Notes: generated by a model not told the origin, from the sequence alone. Numbered from the stretch's first letter, positions 1 through 12,285 are shown. The stretch: 64,000 nt of DNA from Enterobacter sp. JBIWA008 (GCF_019968765.1 NZ_CP074149.1:1116001-1180000); one strand, 5' to 3'. Numbers and translations are program-made.

Positions 1-108
1 CGGAGAACCGGCCAGACGCGCGACATCACCATAGGTGGTGACATAGCCTTCCGGGATTGAGGCAACGATTTGCCATACGCGCTGTGGAAAGGAGTCGTGC
101 TCGTCCAT
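1..108 (-). CDS. atl: Alkyltransferase-like protein Atl (N-terminal part, runs off the window)
   Basis: Only the first 36 codons are in the window. They read MDEHDSFPQRVWQIV..., followed by the PEGYVTTYGDVARLAGSP segment, which matches the start of E. coli YbaZ/Atl. Atl proteins resemble O6-alkylguanine DNA alkyltransferase but lack its reactive cysteine; they bind O6-alkylguanine lesions and pass them to nucleotide excision repair. The active-site region lies outside the window, so the missing cysteine cannot be checked here. The start at 108 is preceded by an AGGTG ribosome site. The gene is divergent from ffs, as in E. coli. Confidence 0.88.
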   Translation of the reverse strand, partial: MDEHDSFPQRVWQIVASIPEGYVTTYGDVARLAGSP

Positions 109-209
109 ACTTTCACCTGTGGGGAGTTTCTGGAACGCTATGATAAACGAAGATCTTCATGATTGCTGCGCCTGTTTGCGCAAGAAACCAGCATCCGGTT
201 CCTGGTCGC

Positions 210-238
210 TTGCAATTGGGCTTTAGCACAGGGATAAT
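210..238 (+). promoter_or_regulatory. Sigma-70 promoter of ffs
   Basis: A -35 box TTGCAA (210-215) and a -10 box GATAAT (233-238) are separated by 17 bases. Transcription would start near 245, giving a 5' leader of roughly 25 nt before the mature 4.5S RNA at 271. That fits the known RNase P-processed precursor of E. coli 4.5S RNA. Confidence 0.65.
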
Positions 239-270
239 GCGCCAGCGCGTTGGTTATCAACGCTCTCAAT

Positions 271-384
271 GGGGGCTCTGTTGGTTCTCCCGCAACGCTA
301 CTCTGTTCACCAGGTCAGGTCCGGAAGGAAGCAGCCAGGGCAGACGACGTGTGTGCCGGGATGTAGCTGGCAGGGCCCCCACCC
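271..384 (+). ncRNA. ffs: 4.5S RNA, signal recognition particle RNA
   Basis: The 114-base sequence starts GGGGGCTCTGTTGG and ends GCAGGGCCCCCACCC, so the ends pair into the long SRP hairpin. The apical GGTCAGGTCCGGAAGGAAGCA region with the GGAA tetraloop is the Ffh-binding site. Length and sequence agree with E. coli ffs except for a few changes, some of them paired. The RNA forms the SRP with Ffh and targets inner-membrane proteins to FtsY and SecYEG. It sits divergent from atl, as in E. coli. Confidence 0.97.
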
Positions 385-636
385 ATTTATGCTCTCATAA
401 GATCTTCCAGCTTCACCTCTCCACTTAAACCGCTATCCCACAATAATATTGTGCCTATATCGTGTAATATATATTTCATTGTATTGAAATATTATTGTCA
501 TAAACCTGTAATAATAGACTGTCATTTTATAATTGGATGTTTATTTACTACGATAACTTAAAAAAATATATATCTGGATAACATTGTTAACTTCGTGTAT
601 TAAATAAAGTACTTATTCCGAAGGGAAGTGACAAAC
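385..636. other. AT-rich intergenic stretch with two small palindromes
   Basis: No gene is seen. The stretch is much richer in A and T than its surroundings. It holds a perfect 15-base palindrome CACAATAATATTGTG (439-453) and an 11-base one TAACATTGTTA (579-589), the latter about 50 bases before the following start codon. The second could be an autoregulatory operator for the ribbon-helix-helix-like protein downstream; this is inference. Confidence 0.4.
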
Positions 637-888
637 ATGGCTACAGCGGTATTAAACGTTAAGATTGATGACGCGCTAAAAGAAAGACTTCGCCACTATG
701 CGGAAGTCAATAACGAGAATTTAAGCGTGACGACAGAGAAACTGCTGCTGCTGGCGTTCGAAGCAGTAGAAGAGGCGGGAGTATCGGAAGAGGATATTGA
801 TAATCAGCATACGGAAGAAGAGAGTGTATCTCCTTTTACTCCTAAAGAAATCAAGGCTCTACGTAAACTTCTGAAGAAGAGAAAATGA
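637..888 (+). CDS. Small ribbon-helix-helix-like protein
   Basis: An 83-aa protein. The N-terminal segment TAVLNVKIDDALKERLRHYA followed by a second helix rich in Leu and Glu (residues about 28-46) has the strand-helix-helix layout of Arc/MetJ-type DNA-binding proteins and of antitoxins such as RelB. The C-terminal third is acidic and ends in a basic KALRKLLKKRK tail. The start is set by AAGGGAAG at 621-628; a GTG at 628 would sit on top of that site. Its stop overlaps the next start as ATGA, so the two genes are likely translated together. I do not recognise a named family. An antitoxin or a small autoregulator is possible, and the class is uncertain. Confidence 0.6.
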   Translation: MATAVLNVKIDDALKERLRHYAEVNNENLSVTTEKLLLLAFEAVEEAGVSEEDIDNQHTEEESVSPFTPKEIKALRKLLKKRK

Positions 889-1100
889 AACAACAACTGT
901 CAACTGCCAGTGACTACAAAGAGGCCTGCGATCTGTTGCGTTCAGGCTACGTGAAGCATGTACGTCTTGGCTGGAATGTCGGAAGTGATGAGTTCTTTCG
1001 TATTGCGTCTGACTGGTGTGATACCGGCGCAAAAATAAAGAAAGACGGTGATAACTTCGTTATTTCACTGAAAGGTTTTCCTATTCCTGCTCAGCATTAA
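885..1100 (+). CDS. Hypothetical 71-aa protein, partner of the RHH-like gene
   Basis: Starts with the ATG that overlaps the upstream TGA, and is followed directly by a strong terminator, so the pair forms a closed bicistronic unit. The protein has no signal peptide or membrane segment. It begins with a helix-like stretch (STASDYKEACDLLRSGYVKH) and ends with short strand-like segments (KIKKDGDNFVISLKGFPI). I do not recognise the family. The small size, stop-start overlap and pairing with a putative DNA-binding protein recall toxin-antitoxin loci, but no toxin fold can be named from the sequence. Confidence 0.6.
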   Translation: MKQQLSTASDYKEACDLLRSGYVKHVRLGWNVGSDEFFRIASDWCDTGAKIKKDGDNFVISLKGFPIPAQH

Positions 1101-1113
1101 CTCCTGACCGGTG

Positions 1114-1155
1114 AAAACTGCTGACTGTATATGTGACAGTCAGCAGTTTTTATTT
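1114..1155 (+). terminator. Rho-independent terminator of the small gene pair
   Basis: Perfect 14-base arms AAAACTGCTGACTG (1114-1127) and CAGTCAGCAGTTTT (1137-1150) are followed by TTATTTA. The symmetric A and T flanks could also stop the MocR-type gene arriving from the right on the minus strand. Confidence 0.85.
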
Positions 1156-1180
1156 ATGATCTGCTTCAAAGTTTTTATTA

Positions 1181-2602
1181 TTAGATCACGCTGCGTTTCA
1201 ACGATGGCACATTTTTATTCAGGGTGAGCCATAACGGTTTGATCCTCAGCAACGCCTGCTCAAGCTCTGTTGATTCGAGCGAGAAGGGCATCCGTAAATA
1301 GCGGTCAAACGCGCCAGAGAGACCAAACCGCGTACCGGTCCCCAGGTTTATCCCCAGAATCTCAGCCCGCGCGGCAAGCTGCGTAGCCAGCATGCCCGGG
1401 AGTTCTATCCAGTAAGAGAGCCCGCCTTCCGCTTCATGGAATTTCCAGTCCGGGAAATGTTCGCGCAACAGTTCACCGCATCGATCGCGTCGTTCCGCCA
1501 GCATCTTCCGGCGTGCGGGCAAAAACGTCTCGCTGTTGTTAATGAGCCAATGCATCGCCAGCTGTTCCAGAAGCGGCGAGCCTAAATCCAGCGTATCCCG
1601 CGTCTGGGCAAGCGTGGCGATGGTGCGCGATGAGGCGCGGATCCAGCCGAGACGCAGCCCTCCCCAGAAGCTTTTTCCGGCAGAGCCTAAGGTGATAACG
1701 GTGGCCTGCGGGTTAAAGGCGGCCAGCGGTGGCGGGGGAGGCGCATCAAACCAGAGATCCACCATCGTTTCATCCACTACCAGCGCCGTACGGGTTTGTG
1801 CAGCAATATCGGTAATAGCCTGACGGGTGGCGATATCCATACAGCGCCCGGTGGGATTATGAAAATCAGGCATCAGGTAGGCCAGGCGCGGCGCCGTCTG
1901 GGCAAGGGTTGCCGCAAAGCCATCCGTATCCCAGCCGGTTTCCGGCAGCGACACCCCGACTGGCCGGCACTGCGCTCCCTGAATGGCGGCAATCGCCAGC
2001 GGATAGGTGGGGTGATCGACCACGACGCGATCCCCCGGCCCGGTCATCATCCGCAGTACCAGCGCAAAGCCGCTGACGGCGCCATTGACCACCATCACTT
2101 CGTCTGCGCGGGTGGGAAGACCCCGCGCGGTATAGCGCGCAGCGATGGCCTCCCGTAGCGTCGGCAGCCCAAGCTGATCGTAGCCCGTCAGCGAGAGATG
2201 CTGCGTTATGGCCGTGAGCGCATGGGCATAAGCCTGATGGATCTCCGGCCCGGCATTCAGGGCGGCAGTAGAGAGATCCAGTGCGGCACTTGCCGCTGAA
2301 AGGGTGGGAACGGCGCGCGTATCCGGGAGGAGCACGCGTGACCCGCTGCCGTGGCGGCTTTCAAGGTAACCCTCCTCGCGCAGGTGGGCGAGGGCGCTGC
2401 CGATGGTGGTCCGGCTCACGTCCAGCGCAGAGGCCAGCTCACGCTCGCCCGGTAGACGCGTATTCAAAGCCAGGCGCCCATCAAGGATTAACAGACGCAG
2501 CGCGTCGGCCAGCTGTCGCCAGAGCGGGGTGCGGGATGAGGCTTGCTGCCAGTGGCCTAAAAGACGTACCAGAGACTGGCTTCCGAAGCGACGTGATGAC
2601 AT
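1181..2602 (-). CDS. MocR-type regulator (GntR winged helix plus aminotransferase fold)
   Basis: A 473-aa protein. Residues about 20-90 form a GntR-type winged helix (PLWRQLADALRLLILDGRL..., LPGERELASALDVSRTTI). The rest is a fold-type I aminotransferase domain with the PLP-lysine motif SAGKSFWGGLRLGW. MocR proteins use the bound PLP as an effector and usually control a neighbouring gene. This one is divergent from a YczE-type membrane protein, the arrangement described for the YczR subgroup. I chose the ATG at 2602 rather than the in-frame ATG at 2638 because a palindrome that could be its operator lies between them; the ribosome site is weak for both. Confidence 0.85.
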   Translation of the reverse strand: MSSRRFGSQSLVRLLGHWQQASSRTPLWRQLADALRLLILDGRLALNTRLPGERELASALDVSRTTIGSALAHLREEGYLESRHGSGSRVLLPDTRAVPTLSAASAALDLSTAALNAGPEIHQAYAHALTAITQHLSLTGYDQLGLPTLREAIAARYTARGLPTRADEVMVVNGAVSGFALVLRMMTGPGDRVVVDHPTYPLAIAAIQGAQCRPVGVSLPETGWDTDGFAATLAQTAPRLAYLMPDFHNPTGRCMDIATRQAITDIAAQTRTALVVDETMVDLWFDAPPPPPLAAFNPQATVITLGSAGKSFWGGLRLGWIRASSRTIATLAQTRDTLDLGSPLLEQLAMHWLINNSETFLPARRKMLAERRDRCGELLREHFPDWKFHEAEGGLSYWIELPGMLATQLAARAEILGINLGTGTRFGLSGAFDRYLRMPFSLESTELEQALLRIKPLWLTLNKNVPSLKRSVI

Positions 2603-2607
2603 ATGCA

Positions 2608-2629
2608 GTCCACTATTTGAAAACTGGAC
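2608..2629. promoter_or_regulatory. Candidate operator between the MocR-type and YczE genes
   Basis: Inverted arms GTCCA (2608-2612) and TGGAC (2625-2629) with 12 bases between them, extended partly into the spacer. The site lies in the divergent interval just upstream of the MocR-type start, where autoregulated MocR proteins bind. That it is the operator is inference. Confidence 0.35.
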
Positions 2630-2688
2630 ATTAATCATAGTGCCATTTTAGGCCAGGATGAAAGCCTGGTTCACTGGAGAAGATAAAA

Positions 2689-3300
2689 ATGGTACGTCGT
2701 CTGCTACAACTCTATGTCGGTTTAGGGCTGTATGGCCTTTCCACCGTAATGTTTATTCGTTCTGATTTGGGTGTCGATCCCTGGGATGTTTTTCACCTTG
2801 GGGTGGGGATGCAGCTGGGGATGACTATCGGGACGGTGATCATTGTGACCGGCGCTGCGGTGCTGCTGCTGTGGATCCCGCTGCGTCAGATGCCGGGCCT
2901 TGGCACGATAAGTAACGTGATTTGTATAGGCCTGGCGGCGGATGCCAGCATGGCGCTTATCCCGGAGCTGGATTCGTTACCCGTTCGAATTGCTTTCCTG
3001 GTGTCGGGCATCGTGATGAACGCGATTGCGACCAGTATGTACATCGGCGCCGGCTTCGGGCCTGGCCCGCGCGACGGCCTGATGACCGGCATTCATGCCC
3101 GGCTGGGGTGGTCCATTCGCAGCGTGCGTACCTCGATTGAAGTGTCCGTCCTGTTGATTGGGTGCGTGCTTGGCGGCACGTTTGGCGTGGGGACGGTGCT
3201 GTATGCCCTGACCATTGGCCCGCTTATTCAGCTCTGTTTGCCCTGGTTCCGCCAGAAGCCGCGCACTGAGGAAATACCTCAGCCGGAGCGGGTTGTTTAA
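2689..3300 (+). CDS. YczE/YitT-family inner-membrane protein
   Basis: A 203-aa hydrophobic protein with about five membrane segments. It has the family's early SDLGVDPWDVFHLG motif (residues about 25-40) and a GAGFGPGPRDGLMTG motif near residue 120. YczE proteins are regularly encoded divergently from a MocR-type regulator (YczR); their substrate is not established. Its neighbour here is that regulator, so induction by a PLP-dependent signal is likely. A short hydrophilic tail ends the protein. Confidence 0.8.
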   Translation: MVRRLLQLYVGLGLYGLSTVMFIRSDLGVDPWDVFHLGVGMQLGMTIGTVIIVTGAAVLLLWIPLRQMPGLGTISNVICIGLAADASMALIPELDSLPVRIAFLVSGIVMNAIATSMYIGAGFGPGPRDGLMTGIHARLGWSIRSVRTSIEVSVLLIGCVLGGTFGVGTVLYALTIGPLIQLCLPWFRQKPRTEEIPQPERVV

Positions 3301-3302
3301 TT

Positions 3303-3319
3303 TTGCGAAGCGCTCACAT
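3303..3319. promoter_or_regulatory. lac operator upstream of lacI
   Basis: TTGCGAAGCGCTCACAT is the reverse complement of the operator before lacZ, with one base different. It contains the GTGAGCGC core of the ideal lac operator. Its place about 60 bases before the lacI start suggests autoregulation, and looping with the site at 4524. Confidence 0.7.
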
Positions 3320-3377
3320 GTTTTAACGGCGTCGCTGTGCCAGAATATACGCTTCGAAAATCGCGATGCCGGAAAGC

Positions 3378-4448
3378 ATGAAAGCAATCACTCTCTATGA
3401 TGTCGCCCTCCTTGCGGGGGTTTCTTATCAGACCGTTTCCCGCGTCATTAACGACGCGGAACATGTGTCTGCCCGCACGCGGGAAAAGGTGCAGCAGGCG
3501 ATGGCGGAGCTGCACTACGTTCCAAACCTTCGCGCGCAGCAGCTGGCGGGTAAACGTACCCGTACGCTGGGTCTTATCACCACTGACCTGGCCCTGCACG
3601 CGCCTTCGCAAATTGTGTCGGCGGTCAAATCGCGTGCGGCGGAACAGGGGGCGAGCGTCCTTATCTCCATGGTGGAGCAACCCCGGCAGTGCCATGCCGC
3701 GCTTCAGGCGCTGCTGGCACAGCGGGTGGAGGCGCTGCTGGTGAATGTGCCGCTTGACGATCCGCACGCCGAAGAGCTCAGGGCGCTGGCGTCGCCCGTC
3801 CCGGTGCTATTCCTTGATGTATCCGCCTCAGCGCGGGTAAACAGCCTTGTGTTTAACGCAGAGGAGGGGGCGCGTCTGGGCGTCGAGCATCTGCTTTCGC
3901 TGGAGCATCGGCATATTGCCTTGCTGAGCGGCCCGGAAAGCTCGGTCTCCGCGCGCGCTCGCCTGGCGGGGTGGAAAGCAACGCTGGCGCAGGCGGGTCT
4001 TGAGGCGGTTGCGGTGGCTTACGGTGACTGGAGCGCCGCCAGCGGCTATGAGAAAGGGCATGTCCTTCTGTCGGGGACGGTATTTCCGGATGCCATTCTG
4101 GTGGCGAACGATCAGATGGCGCTCGGGGTGATGCGCGCCTGCGCGGAAAAAGGGGTAGCGATCCCTGGCCAGCTTTCGGTGGTTGGGTTTGACGATACGG
4201 CCGACAGCGCCTGGTTTTCTCCGCCACTGACGACCATTCGCCAGGCGTTTCGCGAGGCGGGCGAACGCAGCGTGGAGTGGCTACTGGCCCCCTCCGGGGA
4301 CGAGGCGTACTGGCAGGTTCAACTACCGGTGACGCTGGTTACCCGTCATTCCAGCGCGCGCCGCGCGCCGCAGCAGGCCGAACGCGAGGATCTGGCGCAG
4401 CAGCTCAGAAGCCTGGCACTCCTTGCCGAGCAGATTGCCCGCAAATAA
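3378..4448 (+). CDS. lacI: Lactose operon repressor LacI
   Basis: A 356-aa repressor. The N-terminal helix-turn-helix TLYDVALLAGVSYQTVSRVI matches E. coli LacI closely; the hinge helix (RAQQLAGKRTRTLG) follows at about residues 50-63, then the sugar-binding core with LALHAPSQIV and VANDQMALGVMRA. The C-terminal Leu/Gln-rich segment (DLAQQLRSLALLAEQIARK) corresponds to the LacI tetramerisation helix, so DNA looping between operators is possible. The start at 3378 aligns with E. coli MKPVTLYDV; an ATG at 3366 would add four residues. It reads toward lacZ in the same direction, as in E. coli. Confidence 0.93.
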   Translation: MKAITLYDVALLAGVSYQTVSRVINDAEHVSARTREKVQQAMAELHYVPNLRAQQLAGKRTRTLGLITTDLALHAPSQIVSAVKSRAAEQGASVLISMVEQPRQCHAALQALLAQRVEALLVNVPLDDPHAEELRALASPVPVLFLDVSASARVNSLVFNAEEGARLGVEHLLSLEHRHIALLSGPESSVSARARLAGWKATLAQAGLEAVAVAYGDWSAASGYEKGHVLLSGTVFPDAILVANDQMALGVMRACAEKGVAIPGQLSVVGFDDTADSAWFSPPLTTIRQAFREAGERSVEWLLAPSGDEAYWQVQLPVTLVTRHSSARRAPQQAEREDLAQQLRSLALLAEQIARK

Positions 4449-4486
4449 AACTTTGTGATCGGACTCGCTACCCCGCGATTGAACGC

Positions 4487-4515
4487 TTTACCATTGCCGG
4501 GTGCCAGGGCATGTT
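4487..4515 (+). promoter_or_regulatory. lac promoter
   Basis: A -35 box TTTACC (4487-4492) and -10 box CATGTT (4510-4515) with a 17-base spacer. Transcription would begin about 7 bases later, right at the operator's ATTGTGAGCG, exactly as in E. coli. A half CRP site (TTTGTGATC near 4452) lies upstream, but its second half is poor. Confidence 0.65.
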
Positions 4516-4523
4516 AACCAAAA

Positions 4524-7823
<3,300 letters not shown>

Positions 7824-7824
<1 letters not shown>

Positions 7825-9392
7825 TAGGTAGAATGCCTGCCGAGGTTATTTTCCACCCAAAGAATAAATTCCGCTTTTGGCAGCGCTTTGCTGTAGTACC
7901 ACCCCTGCCCGTACTGCACGCCGTGTTGGTGTAGCCAGGCGAGCTGCCCTGCGGTCTCGACGCCCTCCGCCACCATCGCCAGCTTTAACGACTTTGCTAT
8001 TTCAATGATGTGCGGCGTCACGTTTTTATACTCCAGCGCATCCACGAACGATTTATCAATTTTTAGCGTGTCGACGTCCAGATCCTGCAGATAGCTCAGG
8101 CTGGAATAGCCCGTGCCAAAATCATCAATATAGACAGGGTGGCCTGAACGGCGAAACGCAGCGATAGCCGGTGCGCTAATTTTGGGGTCGGCAAAGCCGC
8201 GCTCGGTGAGCTCAAGGGCGATTTGGCCTGGGTGGATCTTCCATTTGTTCAGCAAGTGATTCAGCAGCGGCGGCAGCGTGCCGGAGGTCAAATCGGCGGG
8301 CGAAAGGTTGATGGAGATATGCTGATCGGGGTGAAGGTGCAGCCAGCTGCCCATATCCTCAAACACTTTTTCGATGACTAACTGCGTCAGCTGCGAGATG
8401 AGCCCCGTTTGCTCGGCAAGAGGGACAAAAATATCCGGCGAGAGGCTGCTTCCGTCTGGCTGAGGCCAGCGCGTCAGTGCTTCTGCACCCACAATTTTTC
8501 CGCTACTGAGCGCCACTATGGGCTGATAGTGAACCACAAAATCCCGGCTGTTAATGGCGTCAAGCAGGCGATTGCGCGGCGACTGGATACGTCCCAGGAT
8601 CCGCAGGACAAACAGTGCGGCGAGCAGGCTTATCAACATGCCGAACGGTAACCAGAAAAGAAGCTGCCGGTGCCAGGTTTCAGCCAGTGGTTTGAGCGTT
8701 GCCCATGCGACGACGGTAAATCCAAGCTCAGGTACAGACTTCATGACGTACACTGAACCGTTGTACTGCACGCTTTTCACACCCCGCACCTGATGAACCA
8801 TGTCGCGGATGTGAGAATCGAGCTTACTGCTGCTGGCGAAAATGCGGTGTGTTGTGCTTCCTACCAGGGCGGCATCAATTGCTATCTCGCCGAAAGGGAT
8901 CACGTCCACCAGCGAGGCAGGATCGATCATGACAAGGTAGTTGCCTTTTCCAAGCACTGCCATGTAGCGGTTAAACCCAAGATCGTTTTGCGTGGTCAGC
9001 CATGCGCTGTAACCATCTTTGGTAATGCGCATCGGAGGGGGGAAAGGGGGGGCATGACTGGTTTGCTCGAGGGAGGAGCAGAGCGGCTGAAGGTTGTCGA
9101 TATAAACCACTTCCTGAACATATCGCCACGAGAAAGCGACCCGGCGCATCTCCCTTAACTGCAACGGGCTACACGGCACCCCTTCAAAGGCCTGCAGGTG
9201 ATCGAGCGCTTCTTTTGCCTGATCCACAACTCTGCCGGTTCTTACCAACACGCGTGACGCATAGTTATCCAGCGCATTGGCAAACTTATCTTCCGCCTGG
9301 CGATGGGCCAGCCAGATGCTCAGGCAAATGGGGACCAGCACAGAAAAGATAAGTATGCCAGTCACCAGACTGACCAGATGTCGGGTTTTCAT
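7824..9392 (-). CDS. pdeB: Membrane cyclic-di-GMP phosphodiesterase PdeB (YlaB)
   Basis: A 522-aa protein. A first membrane segment (about residues 9-29) is followed by a periplasmic CSS-motif domain with CSS at about residue 105, a second membrane segment (about 240-265), then a cytosolic EAL domain. The EAL domain keeps GAEALTRWP and DDFGTGYSSLSYL, so it should hydrolyse c-di-GMP to pGpG. In the CSS family the periplasmic cysteines form a disulfide that restrains activity. Sequence and place upstream of ylaC-maa match E. coli ylaB. Between pdeB and ylaC this genome carries rpmE2-rpmJ2 and a GNAT/MocR pair. Confidence 0.92.
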
Positions 9393-9576
9393 GCTGTCGT
9401 GTCCTTCCTCGTATACCCGTTCCTGGGCATTGAGTTCCTTGCCTGAAGAGAAAGATTTTACCGCGAAATGATATAGTTATAGCACGTGGGCAGCCAGATT
9501 TTCATGTTATCTCAGGCAAATGAGAAAATATCGCCAGGCAAGATGGGGTTGTTTTTTTAAACTGACCTGGATATTA

Positions 9577-9597
9577 TTTTGTTATGTTATAACAAAA
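9577..9597. promoter_or_regulatory. Zur box of rpmE2-rpmJ2
   Basis: A 21-base near-palindrome with arms TTTTGTTAT and ATAACAAAA, very close to the Zur consensus with its TGTTATAxTATAACA core. It overlaps the likely -10 region (CTGACC at 9562, TGTTAT at 9585). Zur with zinc would silence the two ribosomal protein genes. Confidence 0.75.
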
Positions 9598-9612
9598 CAC
9601 AAAGGATTTACG

Positions 9613-9873
9613 ATGAAGCCCGATATCCATCCAGCCTATCGCACCGTGGTATTCCACGACACCAGCGCTAATGAATACTTCAAGGTTGGCTCAACCATTA
9701 AGACCGACCGCGAAATTGAACTCGATGGCGAGACGTATCCGTACATCACCATCGAGGTTTCTTCAAAATCGCACCCGTTTTATACCGGTAAGCAGAAAAC
9801 GTTCTCCACGGACGGAAGCGCCGCACGCTTCCGCAAGCGTTTTGGCGGTTTTCTTAATGCGAAGCGGGGCTAA
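9613..9873 (+). CDS. rpmE2: Zinc-independent 50S ribosomal protein bL31 type B
   Basis: An 86-aa protein, E. coli YkgM. It has no cysteine, so it is the C-minus form that replaces zinc-binding RpmE when zinc is scarce and frees zinc for other uses. Motifs include [14 protein letters not shown] at the start and [12 protein letters not shown] in the middle. A Zur box lies just upstream, and rpmJ2 follows after two bases, so they form one operon. Confidence 0.95.
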   Translation: MKPDIHPAYRTVVFHDTSANEYFKVGSTIKTDREIELDGETYPYITIEVSSKSHPFYTGKQKTFSTDGSAARFRKRFGGFLNAKRG

Positions 9874-9875
9874 CC

Positions 9876-10016
9876 ATGCAGGTACTTAACTCATTACGTA
9901 GTGCAAAGCAGCGTCACCCGGATTGCCAGATAGTCAAACGCAAGGGACGCTTATACGTGATTTGCAAATCCAATCCGCGCTTTAAGGCGGTTCAGGGACG
10001 TAAAAAAAGACGCTAG
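9876..10016 (+). CDS. rpmJ2: Zinc-independent 50S ribosomal protein bL36 type B
   Basis: A 46-aa protein nearly identical to E. coli YkgO ([20 protein letters not shown]...). It has only two cysteines instead of the zinc-binding set of RpmJ, so it is the alternative form used under zinc starvation. Its stop overlaps the stop of the converging GNAT gene by four bases. Confidence 0.95.
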   Translation: MQVLNSLRSAKQRHPDCQIVKRKGRLYVICKSNPRFKAVQGRKKRR

Positions 10017-10723
10017 ACGCGCGTTTCTCGCCAGCTTTCCAGGGATCTTTTCTGTTTGCCATCGGCAGTAAAATTGTCGGTGGCAAGCCAGCTTTCAAAG
10101 GCGCCCGCCAGCGCCGGCCACTCTTTGTCGAGAATCGAAAACCAGTCGGTATCCCGGTTATGACCTTTTATGACCAGCGCCTGGCGAAAGCGCCCCTCAA
10201 ACTGGAAACCCAGACGCAGTGCCGCTTTACGGGAAGGTTCGTTCAGGCTATTGCACTTCCATTCATAACGCCGGTACCCCAGGGTATCGAACACGTACCG
10301 CATCAGCAGATACTGCGCTTCTGTCGACATTGGCGTGCGGCTTAAAAGAGGAGAGAAGTGAACGTGCCCCACTTCCACGACCCCGTTTGTAGGATCGATC
10401 CGCATCAGGGACAGCGTCCCGACAGGGGACTGGGTCCGGTTATCCATAACGGTAAAGTGGATGGGATCGGATAACTCACTTACGCTCACCACCCATTCGG
10501 CAAATTCCTCCGCGGTGGCATCGGGTTCACGCAGTAGCCACGTCCAGCTTCGGGTATCTTCGGCCAGGGAATAGGCAGAAAACAGCGCTTGTGCATGCTC
10601 GACGCGCAGCGGCTCAAGCCGACAATAGTGACCCTGGAGGACCACACGGGACGGGTGCTGACGAGGTTGCCAGTCGGTAAGCGCTTCGCCCACTGGCTGT
10701 CCGAACTGATTGAATATCTTCAT
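10013..10723 (-). CDS. GNAT-family N-acetyltransferase (RimJ/RimL type)
   Basis: A 236-aa protein with the RimJ/RimL layout: an N-terminal [19 protein letters not shown] segment, a central strand region [30 protein letters not shown], and a C-terminal [21 protein letters not shown]. The last contains the N-x-x-S-x-x-A-x-x-x-L-G-F acetyl-CoA-end pattern typical of this class. The substrate is unknown. Three in-frame ATGs lie close together (10735, 10729, 10723); GGAA seven bases before the third favours that one. It is divergent from a MocR-type regulator, which may control it. Confidence 0.82.
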   Translation of the reverse strand: MKIFNQFGQPVGEALTDWQPRQHPSRVVLQGHYCRLEPLRVEHAQALFSAYSLAEDTRSWTWLLREPDATAEEFAEWVVSVSELSDPIHFTVMDNRTQSPVGTLSLMRIDPTNGVVEVGHVHFSPLLSRTPMSTEAQYLLMRYVFDTLGYRRYEWKCNSLNEPSRKAALRLGFQFEGRFRQALVIKGHNRDTDWFSILDKEWPALAGAFESWLATDNFTADGKQKRSLESWRETRV

Positions 10724-10824
10724 CTTCATTTCCATGACGTTGAAAAGAGCTTCAGGCTAATGAATCGCTGGTTCCTTAAAAAGAGCCACTGCGCTATGTT
10801 TTGATGGTGCCATGAGGAGGCGAG

Positions 10825-12285
10825 ATGAATATACCGGGTGATGAATTTTATACCTTGCTCCATGCAGCCCTGAAAACACGCGGGCAAGAGACGCTACAGC
10901 GCGCGCTTTACCTTGCTTTGCGGGAGGCCATACTGTGCGGAAGGCTACAATCCGGCAGCCAGCTTTCCGGTTCGAGAACGCTTGCCCGGCAGCTCATCCT
11001 TTCCCGGAATACCGTCAATGCAGCGCTGGACCAGCTCACCCTCGAAGGGTATTTGCAGCGTAATCGCCAGGGACCGCGGGTGGCACAGTTAGCTCATCGT
11101 TCTGTCTCCCGGACATTGCCGGATCCTGCCATCACGCTCGCAAAACGGGTCGGGCTGCTGCCCGCGCCTGTGCCCCGGGATACGCCGGTTCTGGCATTTA
11201 CCCCAGGCACGCCGGCCATCAATTATTTTCCCCTGCCGCTGTGGCGGCGATTGTACGATCGTGTCCTGCGCGAGGAGGGGAGTGCCCTGTTAGGGTATGG
11301 CGACCCGGCTGGCGAGCCGTCGCTGCGGGCCGCAATTGCCCGGCATCTCGCCTTGTCCCGCGGTATTGATTGCGACGCCAGCCAGATAGTGATTACCGAA
11401 GGTGCGCTTGAGGGCGTCAATCTCTGCACGATGCTGGTAAGCGAGCCTGGCGATGTCGCCTGGGTGGAAAACCCCGGCTACAGCGGCGCAAAGAGCGCTT
11501 TTGTTAAAACCGGCCTGGCAATGACGGGAATACCGGTTGATGACGAGGGAATGTGTTGGGAGGGGATGGATGCGCCAGCGCCCTCACTGATTTTTACGTC
11601 GCCTTCGCATCAGTTCCCTTACGGGAGCGTGCTCAGCGCGCGGCGGCGGCTGGCATTGCTGGAGCTGGCCCGGCAGCATAATGCGTGGATCATCGAGGAT
11701 GATTACGACAGCGAGTTCCGTTATGCCGGTGAGCCCGTACCGGCGATGCTGGGAATGGTCAACAATGCGCCCGTTGTGTATCTGGGGACGTTCAGTAAAA
11801 CGTTGTTTCCGTCACTTCGAATGGGGTTCATGGTGTTACCGCCAGCGCTGGCAAAAGCGGCGCGCCCGGCCATCGGCTCGCTGCTGCGCGGTGGACATCG
11901 CGCTGAGCAACGTACCCTGGCGCTGTTTATTGAAGAAGGTCACTATGCCCGTCATCTTGCCGCCATGCGTCGGCTCTATCGTAAGCGTTACCGGCAGCTG
12001 CGGGAGGTGCTGGACGCAGAGCTGCATACGCCGCACCGCATTCTGGCAGGCGAAGGTGGGATGCATCTGACGCTGGCGATAGACGGTATTGACGACCTGA
12101 TGCTGGTGGAGCAGGCGAGGGCGTTTCAGCTGGCACCCGCTGCACTGAGCGGGTATTACCTGGAATCGAAGCTGGGGCAAACCGGTCTGGTTTTAGGCTA
12201 CGGCAATACCTCTGCTTCTCAGTTTGCGCCGGGGATCCGACGCCTGCAGGCGTTAATTACGCAGCAGCAGGGCGGGAAAGGGTAA
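10825..12285 (+). CDS. MocR/PdxR-type regulator with aminotransferase domain
   Basis: A 486-aa protein. The winged helix spans about residues 15-85 ([39 protein letters not shown]). The aminotransferase fold has [19 protein letters not shown], an [10 protein letters not shown] aspartate motif and the PLP-lysine motif [16 protein letters not shown] perfect GGAGG ribosome site precedes the ATG. The gene is divergent from the GNAT gene. PdxR proteins of this shape activate pyridoxal synthase genes, but none is nearby, so its target is more likely the acetyltransferase or itself. The 3' end overlaps ylaC by 29 bases. Confidence 0.88.
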   Translation: MNIPGDEFYTLLHAALKTRGQETLQRALYLALREAILCGRLQSGSQLSGSRTLARQLILSRNTVNAALDQLTLEGYLQRNRQGPRVAQLAHRSVSRTLPDPAITLAKRVGLLPAPVPRDTPVLAFTPGTPAINYFPLPLWRRLYDRVLREEGSALLGYGDPAGEPSLRAAIARHLALSRGIDCDASQIVITEGALEGVNLCTMLVSEPGDVAWVENPGYSGAKSAFVKTGLAMTGIPVDDEGMCWEGMDAPAPSLIFTSPSHQFPYGSVLSARRRLALLELARQHNAWIIEDDYDSEFRYAGEPVPAMLGMVNNAPVVYLGTFSKTLFPSLRMGFMVLPPALAKAARPAIGSLLRGGHRAEQRTLALFIEEGHYARHLAAMRRLYRKRYRQLREVLDAELHTPHRILAGEGGMHLTLAIDGIDDLMLVEQARAFQLAPAALSGYYLESKLGQTGLVLGYGNTSASQFAPGIRRLQALITQQQGGKG

